A DNA stretch of 64,000 nucleotides from Iamia sp. SCSIO 61187 (GTDB lineage: Bacteria; Actinomycetota; Acidimicrobiia; Acidimicrobiales; Iamiaceae). The notes under the pieces were generated by a model that saw only the letters and a list, made by a program, of their open reading frames with translations, was not told where the DNA came from and did not search any database. Every line of letters begins with the position of its first letter. Positions within the stretch are counted from its first letter, which is position 1. Location: assembly GCF_019443745.1 (NCBI RefSeq), contig NZ_CP050948.1:2480001-2544000 (forward strand), given 5' to 3'. The position numbers were made by a program, and so were the translations under genes. Shown here piece by piece: positions 54,213-62,980 of this stretch.

Positions 54213-56977
54213 ATGTCGCCAGCGGACGTGGACGGACGGGAGGGGCGGCTCGTCATCCCGGCGCCACCGCTGTGGACGGTGGCGGTGGTCGGGGCCGCCG
54301 TCCTCGTGGTCCACCTGATCTGGCCCGCCGGTCCGACGGGCGACGCGACCTACCTCGGCGCCCTCATCGGGGCGTCGGTGCTGGCGTGGCTGATGGTGGC
54401 CGGCGGCGGCCCGGGCGACCGGCGGGCGTGGGCGATGGTCGCCGTCGGCCTCTCGCTCTCGGCGACGGCCGACCTGGTCTGGTATGTCGACTACTGGCTG
54501 ACCGGCGTCGAGCCCGACATCTCCCTCGCCGACCCCCTCTGGCTGGTCTCCTACGTGGCCCTCGGGATCGGCCTGATGCGCCTCACGCCGAAGCGGGACG
54601 GGGCCCGGGGCGTCGACGTCGACGCCATCATCGACTCCCTCGTCCCCGCCGTGCTCGTCCTGGTGGCCCTGTGGGAGCTGGCGATCGCCGACCTGATCTC
54701 CGACGAGGCCTCGTCGCCGCTGGCCCGCACGGTCTGGGCCACCTACCCCATCCTCGACGTGGTCGTGCTCACCCTCGCGGTCCGCCTGGCCATCCACCAC
54801 CACCGGACCCGGTCCCGGGCCCTGACGCTGTTCGGTCTCGGCGTGGCGGCGTGGCTGGCGGCCGACGTCGGGTACCTGCTCGCCACCGCCGAGGGCCTCT
54901 TCCGCTGGCTCGACGCCGGGTGGATGGTGGCATCCGTGCTGCTCGCCGCGGCCATCGTCGCCCACCGGCGCGACGGCGGCCCCGCCCTGGGCGAGGACGT
55001 CGCAGGGGCGCACCGCGGCCGCATGTGGCTCGTCATGGTCCCCCTGCTCGTGCCCCCCGTGATCGAGGTGCGGGGCTTCCTGGACGGGACCGACGCCAAC
55101 CCGGTCGCCCTGGGCGCGGCCACCGTCGCCCTGGTCGTCCTGGCGAGCATCCGCGGCCACCGGCTCCTCCGTGCCGCCGAGCGGGCCCGCGCCACCCTCC
55201 AGGTGGGGGAGGCGCACTTCCGCGCCCTGCCGCCAACTCCGCCGACGCCGTCGTGGTGCTCGACGCCGAGGGGCGCGTCGTCGAGTCGTCGGGCAACCTC
55301 GTCCGCCTGACCGGGCGCGAGGCCGACGACGTGCTGGGCGAGCCGGTGACCGTCGCCCTCTCGTGCACCGACCACGACGCCCTGGAGACCTACGTCGGCA
55401 CGGTCCACCGGCGCCCCGGCTCGGTGTCCGAGCACGAGGTCGAGATCCGGAACACCGACGGCGAGACCCGCTGGCTGGCGACGCGCATGGTGAACCTCCT
55501 CGACGACCCCGCCGTCGCGGGCATCGTCGTGAACCTCCAGGACGTGACCGAACGCCGCCGGGCCCAGGACGAGCTCGCCCACCAGGCCTTCCACGACGGC
55601 CTCACCGGCCTGGCCAACCACGGGCTCTTCGGTGACCGGATCGAGCACGCCCTCCGCCGGTCGGCCCGGACCGGGGCCGCCGCCGCCGTCCTCTACCTCG
55701 ACATCGACGGCTTCAAGTCGGTCAACGACCGCTTCGGGCACGACGCCGGCAACCACGTGATCCAGGAGGTCGCCGACCGCCTGCGGGGCACCGTCCGGGC
55801 CGCCGACACCGTGGCCCGCCTGGGCGGTGACGAGTTCGCCGTGCTGATCGACGAGAACCACCTCCACGCCGACGAGGCCCGGACGACGGCGGAGAGGATC
55901 CTGCAGGCGCTCAGCATCCCCGTCGAGGTCGACGGGCAGCTCATCGCCATCTCCGCCAGCATCGGCCTCGCCGTCGGCGACGCCACGTGCACCGCGGCCG
56001 CCCTGCTCCGCAACGCCGACATCGCCATGTACCAGGCCAAGGCGGGCGGCAAGGCCCGCACGGTCGTGTACGACGAGCAGATGGGGGCCGCCGCGAGCGA
56101 CGCCCTGCGGATCGAGGCCGACCTGGTCGGCGTCATCGAGCGAGGCGAGCTGGAGCTGCACTACCAGCCCGTGCTGCAGCTGGAGACCCGGCGCCTCACC
56201 GGCTTCGAGGCCCTGGTCCGGTGGCGGCACCCCGAGCTGGGGCTGCTCGGCCCCGACCGGTTCGTGCCCCTGAGCGAGGACACCGGCCAGATCGTCCCCA
56301 TCGGCCGGTGGGTGCTCGACACGGCGTGCACCGCCGCCACCCGCTGGCACGACGCCGGGGACGGCCCGCCCCCGCTGACGATGGCGGTCAACCTGTCCGC
56401 CGTCCAGCTGGCGACCGACCAGATCGTCGACGACGTGCGGGCCGCGCTGGAGCGATCGGGCCTCGACCCGTCGCTCCTCGTGCTGGAGATGACCGAGACC
56501 AGCCTCATCACCGACCCCGTGGCCGCCGCCACCCGGCTGCGCGCCCTGCACGACCTGGGCGTCCGCCTGGCGATCGACGACTTCGGCACCGGCTACTCGT
56601 CGCTCAGCTACCTGCGGCAGTTCCCCATCGACATCTTGAAGATCGACCGGTCCTTCGTCGACACGATCACCGACGGCGACGACATCCCCCCGATCGTGCG
56701 GGGTCTGCTCGACCTGGGCCGCACCCTGGACCTCGAGATCATCGCCGAGGGCATCGAGAACGCCGCCCAGCACGAGGGTCTGCGGCGCGAGGACTGCGAG
56801 ATGGGCCAGGGCTTCCTCTTCGCCCGGCCCATGCCGGCGGCCGACGTCGACCGGCTGCTGGCCGAGCGCACGCAGCGGGCCGACGCCATGCGCTCGCCCG
56901 CGGCCGGTGCCGGGGGGGCCGAGTCCCCGTCGGGCGCCCCCGACGAGGTGGCCGGCCCCGAGGTCGTGCCCCGCTAG
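54213..56977 (+). CDS. Second membrane GGDEF-EAL protein, interrupted by a frameshift near 55228
   Basis: The N-terminal part (MSPADVDGREGRLVIPAPPL, then about 9 TM segments) is open from 54213 to 55310. The PAS-GGDEF-EAL part continues from about 55229 in another frame. Adding one base at 55227-55229 joins them (HFRAL then AANSADAVVVLDAEGR). The GGDEF half has the I-site RAAD and ARLGGDEFAVL; the EAL half has FEALVRWRHP, AVNLSAVQL, LEMTETSL, IDDFGTGYSSL, ILKIDRSFV, AEGIEN and QGFLFARP. All catalytic residues are intact apart from the frameshift. It is divergent from, and homologous to, the gene at 51369-54047. If the shift is real, the enzyme is broken. Confidence 0.82.
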
Positions 56978-57016
56978 TCGCTCACCCACCGGGGTGGTCA
57001 CGGTCCGCCGGCGACC

Positions 57017-57046
57017 GCCGATGGTCCAGGCGCGTGGACGGTCGGC
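57017..57046. terminator. Hairpin between convergent GGDEF-EAL and khtU genes
   Basis: The arms gccgatggtcc (57017-57027) and ggacggtcggc (57036-57046) pair with two G-T wobbles around an 8-nt loop. Position between convergent stops suggests termination in both directions. Confidence 0.45.
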
Positions 57047-57076
57047 TGGACCGCGACGGCGGCGATGCCGCCATGG

Positions 57077-58291
57077 TCAGACCTGGGGCTCGACCTCGGT
57101 GCGCAGCGCCGGTCGGGCCGTGAGGCGCGCCGCCAGGGAGTCCGACGAGCGGGTGATCAGCGGGCCGGCGATGGCGGTGAGCAGCACGTAGCAGGCGGCG
57201 ACGGCGGCCAGGTCGGAGCCGAAGGCGGCCGATGCCCCGATGGCGGCGATGACGATGGAGAACTCCCCGCGGGCGATGAGGACGGTCCCGGCCCGCAGCC
57301 GCCCGGGGACGGCCACCCCCAGGCGCCGCGCTGCGACCCACCCGGTGACGATCTTGCCGGGACCGGTGAGGCCGAGCAGGACGAGGGCCGGCAGGGCGCC
57401 GTCGAGGAGGTCGCCGGGGTCGATCTGGAACGAGAAGAAGAGGAAGAACGAGGCCGCGAAGAGGTCGCGGAGGGGGGCGACGAGCGTCGCCGCCCGGTCC
57501 CGGACGGGGTCGGAGAGGGCCAGGCCGACGAGGAACGCGCCGATGGCGGCGGACACCTGGAGGCGCTGGGCCAGCCCGCCGACCAGCAGGGTCAGTCCGA
57601 ACACCGAGAGGAGGAGGGCCTCGTCGGACCCGGGGGCGAGCAGGGCGCTCAGCCGGTCCCCCCACCGCATCGAGGCCGCCAGCACGACGCCGACGGCGGC
57701 GAGGGCGACGGCGACCGTGAGCGCCGTCCGGGCGGCGGACTCGCCGCTCAGCAGGGCGGCGACGACGGGCAGGTACACCGCCATCGCCAGGTCCTCGAGG
57801 ACGAGGAGGTTGAGCACGGCCGGCGTCTCCCGGTTGCCGAGGCGGCCGAGGTCGGTGAGGACCTTGGAGACGACGCCCGACGAGCTGATCCAGCTCACGC
57901 CGCCCAGGAGGACGGCGCTGCGCCCGTCCCACCCCATCACCAGCCCGAGGGCGAGCCCCGGCACGAACCCCAGGAGGGCGTCGACGGCCCCGGCGACCAG
58001 GCCCCCGCGCAGCCCGGCCCGCAGCTCGGCCGGGGTGTACTCGAGACCGAGGGTGAGCAGGAGCAGCAGGACGCCGATCTCACCGCCCAGCGAGATGAAG
58101 TCGGCGCTCACGTCGAGGGTCGTGATGCCCCCCTCGCCGACGACCAGGCCGACGAGCAGGTAGAGGGGGATGGCCGTGATGCGCCACCGGCCGGCCAGGC
58201 GGGCCAGGACGGCGAGGGCGGTGATGACCGCCCCGATCTCGATGAAGGCGACGGTGGCGTCGCCCGAGGCGGCCGCCAGCAGGTGGTTCAC
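57077..58291 (-). CDS. khtU: CPA2-type K+/H+ antiporter subunit, KhtU-like
   Basis: The 404-residue membrane protein has about 12 TM segments. Typical features are the IPLYLLVGLVVG early loop, LLLLTLGLEYTPAELRAGL, SWISSSGVVSKVLTDLGRL (the STA/SSS-like motif) and the membrane EDLAMAVYLPVVAAL with the transport-linked Glu-Asp. The C-terminal NAD-binding domain of KefB/C is absent. Instead the upstream gene encodes a KhtT-like TrkA-C regulator, the Bacillus KhtTU pattern. It starts at a GTG that overlaps that gene (GTGA). Confidence 0.88.
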   Translation of the reverse strand: MNHLLAAASGDATVAFIEIGAVITALAVLARLAGRWRITAIPLYLLVGLVVGEGGITTLDVSADFISLGGEIGVLLLLLTLGLEYTPAELRAGLRGGLVAGAVDALLGFVPGLALGLVMGWDGRSAVLLGGVSWISSSGVVSKVLTDLGRLGNRETPAVLNLLVLEDLAMAVYLPVVAALLSGESAARTALTVAVALAAVGVVLAASMRWGDRLSALLAPGSDEALLLSVFGLTLLVGGLAQRLQVSAAIGAFLVGLALSDPVRDRAATLVAPLRDLFAASFFLFFSFQIDPGDLLDGALPALVLLGLTGPGKIVTGWVAARRLGVAVPGRLRAGTVLIARGEFSIVIAAIGASAAFGSDLAAVAACYVLLTAIAGPLITRSSDSLAARLTARPALRTEVEPQV

Positions 58292-58770
58292 CCGTTGAGC
58301 AGGCGGTCGAGGGCGGCGAGCCCCTCGTCGGTGCCGACGGCCACGATCGTCTCGCCGCCGACGAAGCGGTGCTCGGGCCCCGGTGCCGGGATCGTGGTCT
58401 CGTCCTTGATCACGGCGACGATCGACACCCCGGTCTGGGTCCGGAAGGCGCCCTCGGCGATCGTGCGGCCCACGAACGGCGACGACGGCTCGACGGTCAG
58501 CCACTCGATGGCCAGCCCCTCGATGCGCTGCTGGACGGCGGTCAGGGCCTCGTTGACCCGCGACGCGCCGAGCAGCTCGGCCAGGGTGCGGGCGTCGTCG
58601 CCGTCGAGGACGATCTGGGCCAGGCACCGGTCGGGGTCGACCCGGTCGTAGACCACCAGCTCGCGCCGCCCGGTGCGGTGGGTGATGACCCCGACGATGG
58701 TCCCGCTCGCCGTCGTGAACTCCAGCCGGACCCCGACGCCGGGCAGCTGGGTCTCGGTCACCTCGGCCAC
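58288..58770 (-). CDS. khtT: KhtT-like regulatory subunit of a K+/H+ antiporter
   Basis: The 160-residue soluble protein has an N-terminal domain (MAEVTETQLPGVGVRLEFTT) and a C-terminal TrkA-C/RCK-C domain (IEWLTVEPSSPFVGRTIAEG, VSIVAVIKDE, FVGGETIVAVGTDEGLAAL). In Bacillus the KhtT subunit controls KhtU and binds c-di-AMP; whether that holds here is not known. It is read before khtU with a 4-nt overlap. Confidence 0.88.
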   Translation of the reverse strand: MAEVTETQLPGVGVRLEFTTASGTIVGVITHRTGRRELVVYDRVDPDRCLAQIVLDGDDARTLAELLGASRVNEALTAVQQRIEGLAIEWLTVEPSSPFVGRTIAEGAFRTQTGVSIVAVIKDETTIPAPGPEHRFVGGETIVAVGTDEGLAALDRLLNG

Positions 58771-58830
58771 GGGGCCTCCTCCGGTCGTCCGGCGGCCGAC
58801 AGTACCGGGACGGCGCGGCCGAGCGGCCCG

Positions 58831-59355
58831 TCAGCCGTCCCGGTGGTCCTCGACCCGGCCGGCCCAGCACGCCGGGTCCCCGCCCTCGTCGTCCTCGTGG
58901 CGGCCCAGGAACGAGACGTGGAACCGCACCGGCCCTCGCAGGACCACGCGGTGGACCACCTCGGGCGGGATCGCCTGGGCCTCCCCGGCCCGGACGGTCC
59001 GCTCGCCGGACGGGTCCGACGCCAGCCAGAAGCCGAGCGCGCCGTCGAGGACCTGCAGGCGGCCCCAGCGACCGGCGGCGACGCGGTGCTCGCCGGTGAG
59101 CCCGGCGGGGGTGCTGTGCTCGTCCCACGTCGCCGTGGTGCGCAGCACGCTCAGGCCCGCAGGCAGCTCCGCCCGGTCGCACGGGGGGCAGTCGAGGCTG
59201 GTGCCCACGTGCGCGGTCCTCCCCTCGGCGGTGTCCACCCAGGGGGCGACGCGGTACGGCGGGCGGTGGCGGACGTGCTGGCCGTGGAGGCACGACAGCT
59301 CGGCCACCCAGTCACCGTCGTCGCCCCGGTGCCAGCCGGTGATGGTGCGCTCCAT
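58831..59355 (-). CDS. DUF3565 / DUF1971 fusion protein
   Basis: The 174-residue protein fuses two domains of unknown function. The first 80 residues (MERTITGWHRGDDGDWVAEL, then SCLHGQHVRHRPPYRVAPWV and CPPCDRAELP) match DUF3565-like sequences with His and Cys ligands. The second half (VLRTTATWDEHSTPAGLTGE, WGRLQVLDGALGFW, AIPPEVVHRVVLRGPVRFHV) is a cupin-like DUF1971 domain related to the N-terminal part of some tellurite-resistance proteins. Metal binding is plausible. The reaction is unknown. Confidence 0.75.
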   Translation of the reverse strand: MERTITGWHRGDDGDWVAELSCLHGQHVRHRPPYRVAPWVDTAEGRTAHVGTSLDCPPCDRAELPAGLSVLRTTATWDEHSTPAGLTGEHRVAAGRWGRLQVLDGALGFWLASDPSGERTVRAGEAQAIPPEVVHRVVLRGPVRFHVSFLGRHEDDEGGDPACWAGRVEDHRDG

Positions 59356-59360
59356 GCCGA

Positions 59361-60356
59361 TCAGGACCCGGCCTCGGGGGGCGCGCCCTCGCCCCGGAGG
59401 GCCGCGGTGGGGGCCCGTCTCGTGGTCCGCATGCCCTCCAGGCCCTCGGCCAGGGCCTCGTGCCCGGACATGGCGGGCGACCAGCCCAGCACGTCGCGAG
59501 CCCGGCTGGAGTCGAGCAGAGGGCACCCGAACACGAGCCGCACCCACCCCGGGTCGACGGGCTGGAGGTGCGCCCGCCAGGTCAGCGAGGCGGCGGCCCG
59601 GGCGGGCAGCCGGAGGGCGGGCACGTGGCGGCCCCCGACCACGTCGTCGGTGGCCAGGTTGAACGCGCCGGAGACCGACCCGAGGGCGGCCTCGGCGAAG
59701 GCCCGGGCGACGTCGATGGCGTGGACGACCTGGAAGCGGGTGGGGACCCGGTCCACCAGGGAGGGGCGGAGGGCGGCGGGGAGCCCCGGCAGACGGGGCA
59801 GGAAGTACCGCTTCAGCTCCAGCCCGGCCCGCTCCTGGAAGATCAGGGCCGGTCGCATGCGCACGACCCGCAGCGTCGGGTGGTCGGCCTCGATGGTGTC
59901 GAGCAGTCCCTCGACCTCGGCCTTGTGCCGCGAGTACGGGTGGTGCGGGTGGCCGCCGAGCGGCCAGCTCTCGTCGACCGTCCGGTCCTTGGGCCCGGCC
60001 GCGTAGGCCCCGACCGACGAGGCGTGGACGAGAGCGGGCACCCCGGCGGCGACGGCAGCGGCGAAGACCCGGGCCGAGCCGTCGACGTTGGTGCGCCGCT
60101 GGGCGTCGACGTCCCACGAGGGCTGGATCAGCCAGGCCAGGTGCACCAGGGCGTCGGCGCCGACGACGGCTGGCTCCAGGTCGTCCACGGTGATGTCGGC
60201 CCCGAACCAGCGGACCTTGGCGCGGTGCTCCTGCTCGGGCGGGCGCCGGGACAGGGCCCGCACCTCGGCGACGCGGGGGTCGGTGTCGAGGACGTCGAGC
60301 AGGGCGGCGCCGACGTTCCCCGACGCCCCGGTCACGGTGATGGTGGATCCGGGCAC
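59361..60356 (-). CDS. NAD-dependent epimerase/dehydratase family protein
   Basis: The 331-residue protein starts at a GTG. It has an extended short-chain dehydrogenase fold: STITVTGASGNVGAALLDVL (Rossmann TGxxGxxG), DALVHLAWLIQPSWD, VHASSVGAYAAGP, and the catalytic HPYSRHKAEVEGLL (YxxxK). The substrate is likely a nucleotide sugar or small carbonyl compound; it cannot be named. It lies 5 nt upstream of the DUF3565/DUF1971 gene and is probably co-transcribed with it. Confidence 0.85.
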   Translation of the reverse strand: MPGSTITVTGASGNVGAALLDVLDTDPRVAEVRALSRRPPEQEHRAKVRWFGADITVDDLEPAVVGADALVHLAWLIQPSWDVDAQRRTNVDGSARVFAAAVAAGVPALVHASSVGAYAAGPKDRTVDESWPLGGHPHHPYSRHKAEVEGLLDTIEADHPTLRVVRMRPALIFQERAGLELKRYFLPRLPGLPAALRPSLVDRVPTRFQVVHAIDVARAFAEAALGSVSGAFNLATDDVVGGRHVPALRLPARAAASLTWRAHLQPVDPGWVRLVFGCPLLDSSRARDVLGWSPAMSGHEALAEGLEGMRTTRRAPTAALRGEGAPPEAGS

Positions 60357-60435
60357 AGCCCACCGCTCCCCCCGGCGCGCGGCCTTGAACCGGGTCGTGC
60401 TGGGACCCGGGCGCTCGTCGGGGTAGACGGGGTCC

Positions 60436-61014
60436 GTGACCGCCTCCCCCGCCCCGTCCCCGGCCGAAGGCCGGACCACGCTGCTGACGGTCGGGCACGG
60501 GACGTTGCCGGCCGCCGGCCTGGCCGAGCTGCTCGAGGGCGCCGGGGTCGCGCACCTCGTGGACGTCCGGGCCTTCCCCGGGAGCCGGCGGAACCCGCAG
60601 TTCGGCCAGGACGAGATGCGCCGGTGGCTGCCCGAGGCCGGCATCGGGTACCACTGGGCCGAGGCCCTCGGCGGGCGGCGGCGGCCGGTCCCCGACTCAC
60701 GGCACGTCGCCCTGCGGAACGAGTCGTTCCGGGCCTACGCCGACCACATGGAGACACCCCTCTTCACCGACGCCCTCGACCACCTCCTGGCCGGTGCGGC
60801 CGGCGCGCCCACCGCGGTGATGTGCAGCGAGTCGGTGTGGTGGCGGTGCCACCGCCGTCTGCTGGCCGACCACGCAGTCCTGGTCCGGGGCGTCGACGTC
60901 CGCCACCTCATGCACGACGGCCGGCTCACCCCGCACCCGCCGACCGACGGCGTCCGCCGCGACGGCGACAACGTCGCCTACGACCTCCTGGCCCAGCCGC
61001 CCCTGCCGCTGTAG
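60436..61014 (+). CDS. DUF488 family protein
   Basis: The 192-residue protein starts at a GTG. It shows the DUF488 pattern: LLTVGHGTLPAAGLAELLEG, LVDVRAFPGSRRNPQFGQ, the central YHWAEALGGRR and VMCSESVWWRCHRRLLAD, with a conserved Cys and His pair. The function of the family is unknown; a role in nucleic acid repair or redox chemistry has been suggested but not shown. It diverges from the epimerase gene (79-nt gap). Confidence 0.85.
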   Translation: MTASPAPSPAEGRTTLLTVGHGTLPAAGLAELLEGAGVAHLVDVRAFPGSRRNPQFGQDEMRRWLPEAGIGYHWAEALGGRRRPVPDSRHVALRNESFRAYADHMETPLFTDALDHLLAGAAGAPTAVMCSESVWWRCHRRLLADHAVLVRGVDVRHLMHDGRLTPHPPTDGVRRDGDNVAYDLLAQPPLPL

Positions 61015-61062
61015 CCGCCCGTCCCGCGAACCGGCGACCCGTCCGAGCCCGGGAGGCCGGCC

Positions 61063-61635
61063 TCAGCTGTCGACGACGTGGGCGTGGAGGTGCATGTCGT
61101 GCCACCCGTCGTCGTGGAGCAGGGCGCGTCGGAGGGTCCCCTCCGCCGGGTAGCCGGCCCGCTCGGCGACGCGGCACGACCCCGGGTTCTCGACCGAGTG
61201 CCTGATCTCCAGGCGTTGGAACCCGGCGCCGTGGGCCCAGTCGGTCACGGCCCGGACCGCCCGTGCCGCCACGCCCCGCCCTCGGGCCGAGGGGAGGACC
61301 CAGTAGGTGACCTCGCCCTGGCCGGCGGCCAGACGGAGGTACAGCGTGACCCGCACCGCCACCGCCCCATCGGCGGTGCGGGCAGCCCAGGTGGCCGCCG
61401 TCTCCGACGACCAGCCGGCGTGCGTGCCGAGGACCCAGTCCGCCGCCTCGTCGGGGTCGTCGAGCCGGCGGAGGTTCCAGCGCTGCACGGCCGGGTCGGC
61501 GAACGCATCGAGGACCGCCGGGACGTCGTCGGGCTCGAACCGCCGGAGGATCAGGTCGTCGTCGGCGGCGAGCGTCGGCTGGGCCGAGGAGGCCAGCGCA
61601 CCCGGTGCGAGCACCGGCGGGACGAGGCGGGGCAC
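61063..61635 (-). CDS. GNAT-family N-acetyltransferase
   Basis: The 190-residue protein has the RimJ-type fold: LILRRFEPDDVPAVLDAFAD, GEVTYWVLPSARGRGVAARAVRAV (acetyl-CoA loop) and FQRLEIRHSVENPGSCRVAERAGY. The substrate is unknown. It starts at a GTG and converges on the DUF488 gene. Confidence 0.85.
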   Translation of the reverse strand: MPRLVPPVLAPGALASSAQPTLAADDDLILRRFEPDDVPAVLDAFADPAVQRWNLRRLDDPDEAADWVLGTHAGWSSETAATWAARTADGAVAVRVTLYLRLAAGQGEVTYWVLPSARGRGVAARAVRAVTDWAHGAGFQRLEIRHSVENPGSCRVAERAGYPAEGTLRRALLHDDGWHDMHLHAHVVDS

Positions 61636-61765
61636 GACCGCCTAACGGTGCCGGGCACCGGTCAGCGTTTGCACGGCGTCCACGGCCGCAGCCTACGGAC
61701 CAGGCACCCGGCGATCGAGGCCGCGAGCGCCGGCCTGGCGGCTTCGATCGGTACCGTGCCGTCCT

Positions 61766-62449
61766 ATGCGTCTGATCCTGGTGCGACACGGCGATGCCCA
61801 CGCCGGCTTCCACGGCCCGATCGCCGGCCCGACCGGGTGCGGGGGGCTGACGCCGCTCGGCCGCCGCCAGGCCGAGGCCCTCCGCGACCACCTGGCGACC
61901 ACCGGCCGGTACGAAGCCGACGTGCTCGTGGCGAGCATCCTCCCCCGGGCCATCGAGACGGCGACGATCATCGCCCCGGGGCTGGGCATCGAGCTCTCGG
62001 TCCGCGACTGCGACCTGTGCGAGGTGCACACGGGCGAGGCCGACGGAGTCGACTGGTCCGAGTACAACGGACGCTACGGCTCGTTCGACATGGAGGCCGA
62101 GCCGGATCGGCCCTTCGCCCCAGGCGGCGACAGCTGGAACGGGTTCCACGTCCGTGTCCGTCGCACCGTCGAGCGGCTGGCGGCCGACCACGCCGGCCGG
62201 ACGGTGGTGGCGGTCTGCCACGCCGGCGTGATCATGGCGTCGATGCGGCTACTGCTCGGCATCCCCGACCCGGCCACCAGCGCCCACCTGCGACCCACCA
62301 ACACGGGCCTCACGGAGTGGGAGCACGACCCCGAGCTCGGGACGTGGATCCTCCGGGCCTACAACCAGGCCGACCACCTCATGGACCTCCCCCGCCCGCC
62401 CCGACCCGACGACGACCCCGTGGTGGTGCCGCCCGACCCGGCGGGGTAG
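61766..62449 (+). CDS. Histidine-phosphatase superfamily protein
   Basis: The 227-residue protein has the phosphoglycerate-mutase-like fold: [12 protein letters not shown] (RHG with the phospho-accepting His), [15 protein letters not shown] with the second Arg, and [19 protein letters not shown] with the second catalytic His. It is a small-molecule or protein phosphatase of unknown substrate. A Pro/Asp-rich tail follows. The next gene begins 11 nt downstream. Confidence 0.87.
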   Translation: MRLILVRHGDAHAGFHGPIAGPTGCGGLTPLGRRQAEALRDHLATTGRYEADVLVASILPRAIETATIIAPGLGIELSVRDCDLCEVHTGEADGVDWSEYNGRYGSFDMEAEPDRPFAPGGDSWNGFHVRVRRTVERLAADHAGRTVVAVCHAGVIMASMRLLLGIPDPATSAHLRPTNTGLTEWEHDPELGTWILRAYNQADHLMDLPRPPRPDDDPVVVPPDPAG

Positions 62450-62460
62450 GGGCGCCAGCC

Positions 62461-62928
62461 ATGACCGACGGCGAGCAGTACACGACCGAGGCGGCCCGGG
62501 CCGCCGCCGCCCACGACGAGCTGGCGGAGTGGGTCGCCGCCTTCCTGTCCAGCCCCGGCAGCGACAACGCCGCCCTGGCGGAGCAGCTCGCCGACCAGCC
62601 GCGCTGGTGGATCGGACCGGTCGAGGTCCCCCTCGACCAGCTGGGTCGGCTGGCCGGGCCGCCCGGTCACCCGGTCGTGGAGGTCGTCGACGACCACGAG
62701 TGGCGCGACGACGTCGACGACCTGGCGCAGCAGGTCGAGGACGGGCAGGAGCCGGCGCCGGTGATCGCCACGCACACCGACGACGGGCTGAAGCTCGAGG
62801 ACGGCAACCACCGGGTCGAGGCCCTGCGCCGGGCCGGCGTGGACCGGGCCTGGACCGTCATCGGCTTCGACGACCCCGAGGCGCGCGACCGCTTCATCGC
62901 CCGCAGCGAGCAGGCCCCCTCGGTGTGA
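62461..62928 (+). CDS. ParB/sulfiredoxin-fold protein
   Basis: The 155-residue protein has a helical N-terminus and a C-terminal half with a ParB/Srx-like motif ([22 protein letters not shown]), the signature of the ParB N-terminal nuclease-like fold (GNHR). No helix-turn-helix DNA-binding domain is attached, so it is not a chromosome-partition ParB. The function is unknown. Confidence 0.68.
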   Translation: MTDGEQYTTEAARAAAAHDELAEWVAAFLSSPGSDNAALAEQLADQPRWWIGPVEVPLDQLGRLAGPPGHPVVEVVDDHEWRDDVDDLAQQVEDGQEPAPVIATHTDDGLKLEDGNHRVEALRRAGVDRAWTVIGFDDPEARDRFIARSEQAPSV

Positions 62929-62958
62929 GGGGGCCGCCCGCAGCGCCACGGACGACGG

Positions 62959-62977
62959 CCGGCGCTCGGGGCGCCGG
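62959..62977. terminator. Hairpin between convergent genes near 62.97 kb
   Basis: The arms ccggcgc (62959-62965) and gcgccgg (62971-62977) flank a 5-nt loop between two convergent stops. There is no T-run. Confidence 0.45.
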
Positions 62978-62980
62978 GGG

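Noticed and set aside
62461-62928. Chromosome-partition protein ParB
   Set aside because: Only the GNHR fold is present; there is no helix-turn-helix, no ParA and no parS site nearby.
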